Shown: positions 35,051-43,024 of the stretch, one piece after another | Position numbering within the stretch: the first letter of the stretch is position 1 | Layout of the letters: each line of letters opens with the position of its first letter | NCBI RefSeq assembly: GCF_023283895.1 | Contig: NZ_JAKILB010000002.1 | Span: forward strand, 310,001-374,000 | Length of the DNA stretch: 64,000 nt | From: Shewanella pneumatophori | GTDB taxonomy: Bacteria; Pseudomonadota; Gammaproteobacteria; Enterobacterales; Shewanellaceae | Direction of reading: 5' to 3' | Program-made: the position numbers and the translations under genes | Notes under the pieces: model-generated | What the model saw: the letters and a program-made list of their open reading frames with translations, nothing else | What the model was told of the DNA's origin: nothing | Database searches by the model: none

Positions 35051-36503
35051 TGTTACTACTTGGTAGGGTTAAAATAATGGTTTTGCTGTTTGTGGTTTCG
35101 ATTTCTTCATCAACAATGGTTGGAAAACCATGGGGATTAGTGGCGTTAGTCTTATGGCTGACTTTTTTAGGCTTAGCTTTAGCACTAGCAATCGCTTTTA
35201 GACCCGAACTTAACGAGATGTAATAGCCTTCTTGCTGATAACCTAGCATTTCATTAAAGCGGTCAAAGTCAGTGTCGCTTGGTAGTGAGGCGATATATCT
35301 GCCAGAAGCTGTAAGTGGTTGATAACGTTTCTTAGGAACTGCGGCGTTAAATAATTTTTGGCAGATCTTGTAAGGCGTCGTGTCAACGATAACGCCATCA
35401 GGTAGCTTTGGCTTAGATAGACGTTTTAACTGTGACTGATGATAATCGGTGCCGTTAATCGTATAGGTATACACTTTCATACCGTAACGATGAGCGCTGT
35501 TTAACACGCTGGTATTTTGCATGAAACTGCGAATATCTAAGTGCAAACCAGAGTTATTGCCCAGCTTTTTATTAAGCTTTTTAATGCCTGGGGACGAGGC
35601 GTAGTTTTTATAACGAGAGCGATAGCGCTTGGTACCATACTTTCCAGCAAACTCGATATTGCTTTGGTTATCTAGGTAATAGTCGTCGTTCTGCGCGCCG
35701 CGGCGTAGATCGGCAGTTACTTTATCAACACTGGTAGGGTGAGCGCCTTGAACAAAGCCTAGGTATACACGTGGATTAATTCCGCGGAGCTTCTCAAGCA
35801 TTTCAAGGTCAGATGCTGAATAGTAAAAGCCACCCTGACCAATCGTTTGGCGTAACATATTGTCGAGTTCAGTTAACTCATGACCATTGGCTTCAGACTT
35901 AATCTCAACGTTGAGTAGTTGATCATAAGAGCGGTAAGCTGCAAAGGTTGTGAATGCCTCATATGCTGTAATTGGCCGCATATCCAACAAATCATTCGAG
36001 CCTTTTTGGCGCAGCTTTAAATTGGCATATTGCTGGCGGTTCATACGCTCAAGTTTATAGCGCTCGCCGGTGTAATAAACGGTTGCTCGACCTGTTTGGC
36101 TGTCATGGTGATTCACCCAAGTGCCATCTTTTAATTGCATAACATCAATTTCGACACTGTTGTAGTTATCAAACAGTGCTGACGCAATAGCAAGGTCGCT
36201 ACTTTCTGGTAAGCGAAAGTCACCGCGGTGGGCAGAAATATCCAGTGGACACTGGGCAATCGATACCATTTTGATGTGACCATTTTCAGCAAGATAGAGG
36301 TTGCGATCGCCCAAGGTGAGCTGAATATCAACTATATCTTCGCCGTCAACCTTAACATCAAAAGGTAAATGACTTAATTGAGCTGGAATGACCTTCGCAG
36401 GAGCAGGTGGTGTCTCAGGAGTCGATTTACAACCAGAAAGAGCGAAGAGTGAAATAAGCAGTACCGCGTAGTAACGGCGAGGGTTTTTTATGTAACTTGC
36501 CAT
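35043..36503 (-). CDS. Lipoprotein with glycerophosphodiester phosphodiesterase (GDPD) domain
   Basis: 486 residues. The lipoprotein signal has lipobox LSGC (Cys about 25). After a spacer of about 60 residues comes a GDPD TIM barrel (about 85-385). The catalytic elements look intact: ISAHRGD (His and Arg), EIDVMQLKDGTWVNHHD (Glu, Asp and second His) and NVEIK (metal-binding Glu). The barrel end, PDGVIVDTTP, is also typical. A Lys/Thr-rich tail of about 100 residues follows. GDPD enzymes split glycerophosphodiesters from lipid head groups. Being in one operon with two unknown membrane proteins suggests envelope lipid or lipoprotein work, which is inference. Confidence 0.85.
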   Translation of the reverse strand: MASYIKNPRRYYAVLLISLFALSGCKSTPETPPAPAKVIPAQLSHLPFDVKVDGEDIVDIQLTLGDRNLYLAENGHIKMVSIAQCPLDISAHRGDFRLPESSDLAIASALFDNYNSVEIDVMQLKDGTWVNHHDSQTGRATVYYTGERYKLERMNRQQYANLKLRQKGSNDLLDMRPITAYEAFTTFAAYRSYDQLLNVEIKSEANGHELTELDNMLRQTIGQGGFYYSASDLEMLEKLRGINPRVYLGFVQGAHPTSVDKVTADLRRGAQNDDYYLDNQSNIEFAGKYGTKRYRSRYKNYASSPGIKKLNKKLGNNSGLHLDIRSFMQNTSVLNSAHRYGMKVYTYTINGTDYHQSQLKRLSKPKLPDGVIVDTTPYKICQKLFNAAVPKKRYQPLTASGRYIASLPSDTDFDRFNEMLGYQQEGYYISLSSGLKAIASAKAKPKKVSHKTNATNPHGFPTIVDEEIETTNSKTIILTLPSSNND

Positions 36504-36907
36504 AATCCCTAAATTACAAGTTATTAATTATGCACGCTTTATACTCGAAATGAAGGTTTAACACAATGTTGGTTATAAAGGCAGGATTATGCAAGTTGTT
36601 GATATTAATGTGTTTGATCTATTTTTGAGCTATGCGGTTTTTACATAATGTGACATATGAATACTAGGTATCTGTCAAAATTGCTCGATTTGTCAGTATA
36701 TTGGCTAGAGGGATTTGCTTTTTTACTGCTGGAATTCGCTATTAACTGCCTGCTAGTTAATAGCTTCCATTAGCTGAATTAGTTGAGAATGAGTTAGGCG
36801 AATTTGGTTTTATGTTTAGCCATTAGCGCCATTGTAAAGTCAAACTCAGCAAAGTGATAATAACTGCAAGCGGATATATTTATTTAATTGTTTAGGTGGT
36901 GCTTGTA
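36504..36907. other. Intergenic gap upstream of the membrane operon and small paralogs
   Basis: A 404-base AT-rich divergent promoter region between the GDPD gene (minus) and the first small secreted protein gene (plus). No terminator, repeat or known operator was recognised. A TATAAA-like string at about 36535 on the minus strand could be part of the operon promoter. Confidence 0.4.
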
Positions 36908-37243
36908 ATGAGAAAAGTACTAATAAACTTGCTTGTTTATAGCGTGAGCTTCAACTTATTTGCGATCCCGTATGATGTAAACCAAGGTTATGATTGCAAT
37001 AAGTTGAACGATGATCTGACGAACCATATTGCAATTACACCGGAGAGAAAAATTAGAGCGAGTTTGAATACTTGGCAGGAGCATAAAGGTGAAATACCTG
37101 AGCTGAAAATATCGTTAGTCAACCTTGTTTATTTTTTATGTAAAGAAGATAGAAATACCAGCCGTCAGGTACAAGACATAGTGTTTGATATTTTGACAAA
37201 AGCACAATGGAGCGAGCGACTTAACTCCGTTTTAGGTCATTAA
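36908..37243 (+). CDS. Small secreted protein, paralog 1
   Basis: 111 residues with an N-terminal signal peptide (MRKVLINLLVYSVSFNLFA) and a mature domain of about 90 residues. Its conserved pieces are YDCNKLNDDL, APERKIR-like TPERKIRASLNTWQEHKGEIPELK, LCKEDRN and RQVQDIVFDILTKA. These are shared with the next gene, including two cysteines that could form a disulfide in the periplasm. No known family is recognised. The ATG at 36908 follows AGGTGG. Confidence 0.78.
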   Translation: MRKVLINLLVYSVSFNLFAIPYDVNQGYDCNKLNDDLTNHIAITPERKIRASLNTWQEHKGEIPELKISLVNLVYFLCKEDRNTSRQVQDIVFDILTKAQWSERLNSVLGH

Positions 37244-37595
37244 GGTCGGTGTTTGATGGGAAAAATTTAAAATGTACAAAAATCAGTCTTATGTTTGTGG
37301 ACCTAATGTATATAGTTGATGTTTCAACTCTCGTTATAAATAGCCATTTTTCAAGAGCCCTAGCAGTTGTTAGAAGTACTGACGATATAAAATGTAAATA
37401 TTAAAAATGTGATTGATTTCAAGAATATTCGACAGCGGCTACACTTTTGCGTGTGCACGTGTATAGTTACCTTCCTAGTCTGGATGCTGAAGACTAGTAA
37501 TAACGGAAATCTGAGTTATTTAGCCTCTATTTCTAGGTAACTTGCTGAATTGTTTGTATTTCATTGCTTTCAATGAGATTGTCAGGAGGACTGAA
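37244..37595. other. Gap between the two small secreted paralogs
   Basis: 352 bases, AT-rich, with no clear hairpin or repeat; GTGTGCACGTG near 37451 is a short dyad. The gap is long enough for the second gene to have its own promoter. Confidence 0.35.
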
Positions 37596-37931
37596 ATGAA
37601 AAAAGTTTTAATATTTTTTATTTGCAATTGCTTTATCTTTAACTTGTATGCCAATCCGTACTCCCTAGAACAAGACTATGATTGCGATACTTTAAATCGT
37701 CATCTGGAAAATAGCCTTGCGGTTGCACCTGAGAGGAAAATTAGATTAAGCCTTAATAATTGGGAAGATCATAAAGGTGAAATACCTGCTCTGAAAACAC
37801 CATTGGTAAGCTCGGTTTACCTTTTGTGTGAAGAAGGTAAGAATGCTGAACGTCAGGTTAAAGATATTGTTTTTGATATTTTGGCAAAAGCGGAATATAC
37901 GGTAACCTCTGTTTCTATTCAGGAGCATTAA
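37596..37931 (+). CDS. Small secreted protein, paralog 2
   Basis: 111 residues with signal peptide (MKKVLIFFICNCFIFNLYA) and the same domain as the gene upstream. YDCDTLNRHL, APERKIRLSLNNWEDHKGEIPALK, LCEEGKN and RQVKDIVFDILAKAEY are aligned without gaps. A strong AGGAGGA lies before the ATG at 37596. The equal mature length and strict conservation of the two cysteines suggest that both copies are functional. Function unknown; it may be exported or periplasmic. Confidence 0.8.
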   Translation: MKKVLIFFICNCFIFNLYANPYSLEQDYDCDTLNRHLENSLAVAPERKIRLSLNNWEDHKGEIPALKTPLVSSVYLLCEEGKNAERQVKDIVFDILAKAEYTVTSVSIQEH

Positions 37932-38026
37932 GATTATTTTTAGTAGATGAAATCTTATTCCAATTGCTACTGTGTATTTAGTAAAGAGTTATATTTCATA
38001 ACCCTATTATATGGAGTAGTTATTAA

Positions 38027-38508
38027 AAGTCCGACTGGTCGGTTAACTAATGCTCAAATAAAAAACCACCGTTATTGCTAACGATGGTTTTGTAATTAGA
38101 TGTTCCCGCCAATGTTTGACTGAGAGCCCGACAGGTCGGTAACAGTAATACGCAGATACAAAAAAGCCACTTCAATCTGAAGTGGCTTAATGTAAAAATT
38201 AGATGTTCCCACCAATGTTTTGACTGAGAGTCCGACAGGTCGGTATCACCAATACACTGATACAAAAAAGCCACTCTGTTATCAACAAAGTGGCTTAGTA
38301 AATAGATGTTCCCGCCAATGTTTTGATTAAGAGTCCGACCGGTCGGTAACAGTAATGCGTAGATACAAAAAAGCCACCTCAAGTGAGATGGCTTAATGTA
38401 AAAAGTAGATGTTCCCCTCAATGTTTTGGCTGAGAGTCCGACAGGTCGGTATATCTAATGCGTAGATACAAAAAAACCATCATTATTGCTAACGATGGTT
38501 TTGTAATT
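38027..38508 (-). repeat. Tandem array of ~103-bp units repeating the 6S RNA 3' end plus a terminator
   Basis: Four full units (38098-38200, 38201-38303, 38304-38406 of 103 bp; 38407-38508 of 102 bp) and one partial unit (38027-38097). Read on the minus strand each unit holds the dyad CCGACCNGTCGG, then ACTCTCAG..CAAAACATTG, then GGGAACATCTA (same as the 6S RNA 3' end), then a hairpin ending in TTTTTT, then GTATCTRCGYATTA. Hairpin stems are of two kinds (AAACCATC.. and AAGCCACT..) and differ in arms while staying paired. The unit nearest ssrS supplies the terminator of 6S RNA itself. Confidence 0.92.
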
Positions 38509-38512
38509 AGAT

Positions 38513-38691
38513 GTTCCCCGGAATACCGACCGCTGGTGTAGCCCTTGAACCGTAGGTTCAAGGCGGGTAAATGAGTACCTCCTAAGGCTTCTCGATACGA
38601 GCCGAGCTTGCACAATGTCAGTAAAACATTCACCCTGGGTTTGTAAGTATCGGCACAGGGACATTACCAGCTAGCGAATACCCCAGGGAAC
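38513..38691 (-). ncRNA. ssrS: 6S RNA
   Basis: RNA of about 179 bases that mimics an open promoter and binds sigma-70 RNA polymerase in stationary phase. Conserved blocks read on the minus strand are GTGCCGATACTTAC, TCGAGAAGCCTTA and the CCTTGAACCTACGGTTCAAGG hairpin region followed by GGCTACACC. The ends pair (GTTCCC at 38686-38691 with GGGGAAC at 38513-38519). It lies downstream of zapA, its usual neighbour. Exact ends are estimated. Directly downstream is a repeat array made of its own 3' end. Confidence 0.93.
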
Positions 38692-38785
38692 AAAACTTGT
38701 GTTCGTAAACCAGTCGGGTGACTAAAATGGGCTTACGATAAAACTGTTTTCAGTGCTAATAAAGCAACTGCGATTATAGCTATTT

Positions 38786-39094
38786 TTAGTCAGCTTTTGT
38801 AGCGCGATCAACCAGCGCGACTTCAAGTGTTGACTGCAGCAAACCGATTTTCTCATCCATTTGCTTAATATATTCTTGATTCTTTTGCTGTTCTTCTAAC
38901 AGCTCATAACCGATATTTAATGCTGCCATAATGGCAATTTCTTCACGGCTAATATTGTTAGTACGCGCCTTAAGCGAGGTTAATTGCTTTTCGAGGTTAT
39001 TGGCCACATGCCTAAGCGCAGCTTCTCGCCCCTCTGGACAAGCAATAGAGTAGGTACGACCCAAAAGAGTAATGTCAATCGCCTTGCTACTCAT
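38786..39094 (-). CDS. zapA: Cell division protein ZapA
   Basis: 102-residue protein that binds FtsZ and bundles its filaments at mid-cell. MSSKAIDITLLGRTYSIACPEG opens the globular domain (LLGRxYxIxCPEG is diagnostic), and a coiled coil follows (about 55-95). The zapA-ssrS order on the same strand matches other gammaproteobacteria. It is divergent from ygfB. Confidence 0.95.
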   Translation of the reverse strand: MSSKAIDITLLGRTYSIACPEGREAALRHVANNLEKQLTSLKARTNNISREEIAIMAALNIGYELLEEQQKNQEYIKQMDEKIGLLQSTLEVALVDRATKAD

Positions 39095-39452
39095 CCCGAA
39101 AACAATTCCTTAAACCGTGTACTTGAGCGGACTATATCGGTCTCACTAGCAAAGTGCAACACGATCTACGCGCAAACTGGCGCAGTTTAGATTAATTGTT
39201 GTTTAGATCGCCATTGGCGTACAAACATAGAGCGGTTAAGGGCTTTCATTAATAAACTATCGTACAAGCTTAAGTCTTTGCTCAGTTAACATTAAGCTCG
39301 TTATTACAAGGATAATTAGCTGTATTGGTTACGATTGCAGCATTTGTGGCACACAGCACAAAGTTTTGCCGACTTTATGGTGCCGACTATTGGTCGACAC
39401 TCACACTTCTGCTAGCATGAAGTGAGTAAATTTTGTGATTGGAAAATACCTT
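39095..39452. other. Divergent promoter region zapA/ygfB
   Basis: 358 bases between the two starts. No repeat, operator or hairpin strong enough to name was found. Confidence 0.3.
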
Positions 39453-40028
39453 ATGGCTAGCCTACCTACCTTGCAGATGGACAAACTCCTTACTGCACTC
39501 AATGCCGCTGAAATTGGTCAGCACCCTGTCGAAGTTCATGGCGCACTTGTCGGACTTATTTGTGGTGGTGTAGAGCAAAACCCATCGGGTTGGACACAAC
39601 CACTGCTTGAGCTGATGAACGACGGCCAAGCACTGCCAAAAGAATTACAAAGCCTGATTGACGACTTATACCAAGATGCGGTGACTCGTTTGTCTGATAC
39701 CGACTTTGGCTTTAGCCCTATGTTGCCCCAAGAAGAAGAGTCGCTACCAAAGCGCGTTGAAGCCTTATCACTTTGGGTGCAGAGCTTTTTAACCGGTATT
39801 GCGATTATTCAGCCTAAGTTAAATCAAGCGCCACTAGACGTGCGTGAAGTGATCCAAGATTTATCTGAAATTGCTCAAGTTGAATTTGACGTTGCCGAAG
39901 ATGAAGAGTCAGAAGCTGCACTGATTGAGCTGATGGAGTTTACCCGTATGGCGGCATTAATGTGTTACGCCGAGTTTGGCCCAGCCGTTGATGACGACGA
40001 GCCAATTGATGTAGGCGTCATGCACTAA
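39453..40028 (+). CDS. ygfB: UPF0149 family protein YgfB
   Basis: 191-residue acidic, helical cytoplasmic protein. EVHGALVGLICGG near residue 30, FLTGIAI near 120 and the acidic tail are typical of YgfB (UPF0149). Family members have been linked to gene regulation and stress, but a molecular activity is not firmly set. The ATG at 39453 follows GGAAA. In E. coli the gene heads ygfB-pepP-ubiH-ubiI; here pepP is missing and a terminator follows ygfB. Confidence 0.9.
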   Translation: MASLPTLQMDKLLTALNAAEIGQHPVEVHGALVGLICGGVEQNPSGWTQPLLELMNDGQALPKELQSLIDDLYQDAVTRLSDTDFGFSPMLPQEEESLPKRVEALSLWVQSFLTGIAIIQPKLNQAPLDVREVIQDLSEIAQVEFDVAEDEESEAALIELMEFTRMAALMCYAEFGPAVDDDEPIDVGVMH

Positions 40029-40046
40029 CGCTTATTTAAACTAATC

Positions 40047-40080
40047 ACCGCCATCGCTGTTGTTGCATGGCGGTTTTTGT
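40047..40080 (+). terminator. Terminator after ygfB
   Basis: ACCGCCAT (40047-40054) and ATGGCGGT (40067-40074) form the stem, followed by TTTTGT. It excludes early in-frame starts for ubiH. Confidence 0.8.
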
Positions 40081-40124
40081 ATCAGCAACAGCTAACTTAT
40101 CTTGTTATTGGACCAATACATTCC

Positions 40125-41384
40125 ATGGCGAACCATAACCAACACGCTGATGTAGTAAGTACCACTGAAATTAATCATGTCGATATCGCCATCGTTGGCG
40201 GTGCAATGGCAGGGGCAACCTTAGCGCTTGGCTTAGCTGAGCTTGCAAAGCAGCAGGCTGGCAACAGGGTAATAAAAATAGCGCTGATTGAAGCGCACAA
40301 ACCCAGCTCTGAGCATCCAGGCTTCGATGCCCGCTCAATTGCTATCTCCCACGGCTCTATTTTCGAGCTTAAGCAGTTAGGCTTGTGGCAGCATTTAGAC
40401 GCGCTTGCTGAACCTATTCACAATATCCATATTTCTGAGCGTGGCAATTTTGGCATGACAGAGCTTAATCGCGAGTCATTTCACCTGCCTTATCTTGGAA
40501 AAGTGGTTGAACTGGAGGCAGTGGGTAATAAGTTATTTAGCCTACTTGAACAAAGTGATGTAGCACTTTATTGCCCGGCTAAGTTACAAAATGTTGTTGC
40601 AGGCATAGATTCACAACTATTGACGTTAGAAGATGGTCAGCAAATTGCCGCTAAATTACTTATCGCCGCAGACGGGGTCAACTCCAAAGTACGCCAAGCC
40701 TTTAACCAGCCGCTTGAGCAAGTCGACTTTAATCAAACTGCCATCATTGCCAATATTCAAGTAGAGCAACCGCATCACGGGTGGGCCTATGAGCGCTTTA
40801 CTCAAACTGGGCCACTGGCCCTGTTGCCAATGGCGGCTAATCAAGGTGAGTCACGCTTGTCTATGGTGTGGGCGCTTGAGCCTTCTGATGCCGAGCGACT
40901 ATTAAACGCACCTAAGGCTGAATTTATTAGCGAACTACAACATGCCTTTGGCTACCGCGCAGGTCGCTTTATCGATATTGGTGCGCGCTTTAGTTACCCG
41001 TTAATGCTGTCGTATATGCCAAGACCGATTTATCAGCGCACTATCTTTTTAGGCAATGCGGCGCAAACTCTGCACCCGATTGCTGGCCAAGGTTTTAACT
41101 TGGGGCTACGCGATGTGGTATGTGTGATCGATGTACTAAAGCAAGTACTCGCTAACCCAGAACCTCATGATATAGGCAGTGTTGCTGTCACGCACGCTTA
41201 TCTTGAGCGCAGAAAAGCCGACAGACAAAGCACCATGAATAACATCGAGTTTTTAGTGCGCGGTTTTTCAAACGATTATTGGCCGCTGGTGATCGGCCGT
41301 AATCTTGGGCTACGACTATTGTCATGGTTTCCACCATTAAAAGCGCCAGTGGCGCGCCAAGCAATGGGCTGGCGTAAAGGTTAA
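40125..41384 (+). CDS. ubiH: 2-octaprenyl-6-methoxyphenol hydroxylase UbiH
   Basis: FAD-dependent aromatic hydroxylase of ubiquinone biosynthesis. 419 residues with the dinucleotide motif DIAIVGGAMAGATLAL near residue 19 and GFDARSIAIS near 70. The second FAD motif, FLGNAAQTLHPIAGQGFNLGLRD near 320, has the DG-like element as GN, common in this family. UbiH is assigned by position before ubiI. The ATG at 40125 is chosen because upstream codons lie in the ygfB terminator, though its Shine-Dalgarno is weak. Confidence 0.9.
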   Translation: MANHNQHADVVSTTEINHVDIAIVGGAMAGATLALGLAELAKQQAGNRVIKIALIEAHKPSSEHPGFDARSIAISHGSIFELKQLGLWQHLDALAEPIHNIHISERGNFGMTELNRESFHLPYLGKVVELEAVGNKLFSLLEQSDVALYCPAKLQNVVAGIDSQLLTLEDGQQIAAKLLIAADGVNSKVRQAFNQPLEQVDFNQTAIIANIQVEQPHHGWAYERFTQTGPLALLPMAANQGESRLSMVWALEPSDAERLLNAPKAEFISELQHAFGYRAGRFIDIGARFSYPLMLSYMPRPIYQRTIFLGNAAQTLHPIAGQGFNLGLRDVVCVIDVLKQVLANPEPHDIGSVAVTHAYLERRKADRQSTMNNIEFLVRGFSNDYWPLVIGRNLGLRLLSWFPPLKAPVARQAMGWRKG

Positions 41385-41510
41385 TCGTTAGCAGTAACTT
41401 CGCCGTATTAAAGTCAAATTAACAATAAACATGCACACTGTCATGACGAGGCAAGCAGCCAAAGTGGTATGTTGTTGGCGTAATTCGCCATTTTTGAGTA
41501 AGGGTAAAAG

Positions 41511-42731
41511 ATGTTAAGCACACAAACTTATGATGTCGCAATCGTTGGCGGAGGCATGGTTGGCCTAGCTACTGCCATAGGTTTAGCGATGGAAGGCATT
41601 AAAGTCGTGGTGATCGATGCCGGACAAACTCAAGCCGTATCCGGTGAGCCCAAACTAAGAGTTAGCGCCATTAATAAGGCAAGCCAGCAGCTTATTACTA
41701 ACTTAGGTGCTTGGCCTTACTTGGCTGCCACGCGAGTAAGTCCTTACCAAAAAATGCAAGTGTGGGACAAAGATAGCTTAGGAAAAATTGACTTTGACGC
41801 CCACTCACTTAGCGAAACTCATCTTGGTTCGATTATCGAAAACGACGCCATCGCATTTGCATTAGCAGAGCGAGCAGGGGAGTTAACTGAGCTGACTTAT
41901 ATCGAAAACACCCGCTTAGAGCGCATCGCCTTCGGTGAGCGCGAAGCATGGTTAACCTTAGATAATGGCGAAAGCTTAAGCGCTGCACTGCTTGTTGCAG
42001 CTGATGGCGCCAACTCTTGGGTGCGCGAGCAATGCAAAATTCCAATGACCTTCTGGGATTACAATCATCACGCCATTGTTGCCACTATTCGCACTGAGCT
42101 GCCCCATGGTGAAACCGCCAGACAAGTATTCGACAAAGAAGGGCCATTAGCCTTCTTGCCGCTATATGAAAAAGATCTGTGTTCTATCGTCTGGTCAGTG
42201 TCACCCGAAAAAGTCGAGCAACTATTAGCATTAGATAAAGTGGCATTTGAGCGGGCATTGACCGCTGCTTTTGATGGCCGTTTAGGTATGTGTAGCCTAG
42301 AAAGTGATCGTCAGTCGTTCCCGTTACGTATGCGATATGCGCGTCACTTTGCAGGACCGCGTTTAGTATTAGCTGGCGATGCGGCACATACTATCCACCC
42401 GCTAGCAGGCCAAGGGGTTAACTTAGGCTTTCTTGATGCTGCGGCCATTGTTGAAGTGGTGAGCGAGCTAAAACAGCAAGGTAAAGACATTGGTGACTAC
42501 AAACATCTACGCGATTTAGAGCGCTGGCGTAAAGCGGAAGCACTAGAAATGATCACCGCAATGGAAGGCTTCAAGCGCTTATTCCAAGGTACGAATCCGG
42601 TGACTAAGGCGATCCGTGATATTGGCTTAAATTTCGTCGACAATTTTGCGCCATTGAAAACACTGTTTATTCAACAGGCGTTAGGTAACAAGAACAACCT
42701 ACCGAAGCTTTGTCGCCGTAACCAAAATTAA
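41511..42731 (+). CDS. ubiI: 2-octaprenylphenol hydroxylase UbiI (VisC)
   Basis: 406-residue FAD monooxygenase, paralog of the preceding gene. DVAIVGGGMVGLATAIGLA opens the FAD domain, VAADGANSWVREQ is the central motif near 162, and LAGDAAHTIHPLAGQGVNLGFLDA near 285 binds the FAD pyrophosphate. It catalyses the C5 hydroxylation step in ubiquinone synthesis. Order ubiH-ubiI matches relatives. The gap to ubiH is 126 bases. Confidence 0.92.
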   Translation: MLSTQTYDVAIVGGGMVGLATAIGLAMEGIKVVVIDAGQTQAVSGEPKLRVSAINKASQQLITNLGAWPYLAATRVSPYQKMQVWDKDSLGKIDFDAHSLSETHLGSIIENDAIAFALAERAGELTELTYIENTRLERIAFGEREAWLTLDNGESLSAALLVAADGANSWVREQCKIPMTFWDYNHHAIVATIRTELPHGETARQVFDKEGPLAFLPLYEKDLCSIVWSVSPEKVEQLLALDKVAFERALTAAFDGRLGMCSLESDRQSFPLRMRYARHFAGPRLVLAGDAAHTIHPLAGQGVNLGFLDAAAIVEVVSELKQQGKDIGDYKHLRDLERWRKAEALEMITAMEGFKRLFQGTNPVTKAIRDIGLNFVDNFAPLKTLFIQQALGNKNNLPKLCRRNQN

Positions 42732-42881
42732 TCATGATCAAATTTCATGCACAGCTAAATAAGCCTTTTATTTCATGAGTTTGTTTATTGGGCTTTTAGC
42801 TTGGTTGAATGTTTGTGGTTGTTTTAACAATTTTGCAATAAGAAAAACTAATCCAAAAACTGTTCGGATTAGAAAATTCTT

Positions 42882-42912
42882 TTGTATACAAAGTGACGAC
42901 TCAAGGTATAAT
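42882..42912 (+). promoter_or_regulatory. Candidate gcvT promoter
   Basis: TATAAT at 42907-42912 is preceded by TTGTATACAA at 42882-42891, a perfect palindrome that overlaps a possible -35 (TTGTAT, 19-base spacer). About 110 bases of untranslated leader follow. No glycine riboswitch motif was seen in that leader. Confidence 0.5.
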
Positions 42913-43024
42913 TTCGCCGCATTTTAATGCGAGGACATAAATCTGGTGCCACTACCTTACACAAGCACAGCCTATATGTGCCGGCATCAGCAGCAGACTA
43001 AAAGACCCCAAAGAAGGGATAAAA

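Noticed and set aside
38027..38508. Regular repeats that might be read as a CRISPR array
   Set aside because: The units are about 103 bp and repeat throughout, with no variable spacers of constant length, and no cas genes are near. They match the 6S RNA 3' end and contain terminators.
38418..38664. Minus-strand open frames of about 70 codons across the 6S RNA locus
   Set aside because: They overlap the 6S RNA and repeat units, have no Shine-Dalgarno and read as translated structural RNA.
42913..43024. Glycine riboswitch in the gcvT leader
   Set aside because: The conserved aptamer sequences of glycine riboswitches were not found in this leader, nor in the gcvH and gcvP leaders.
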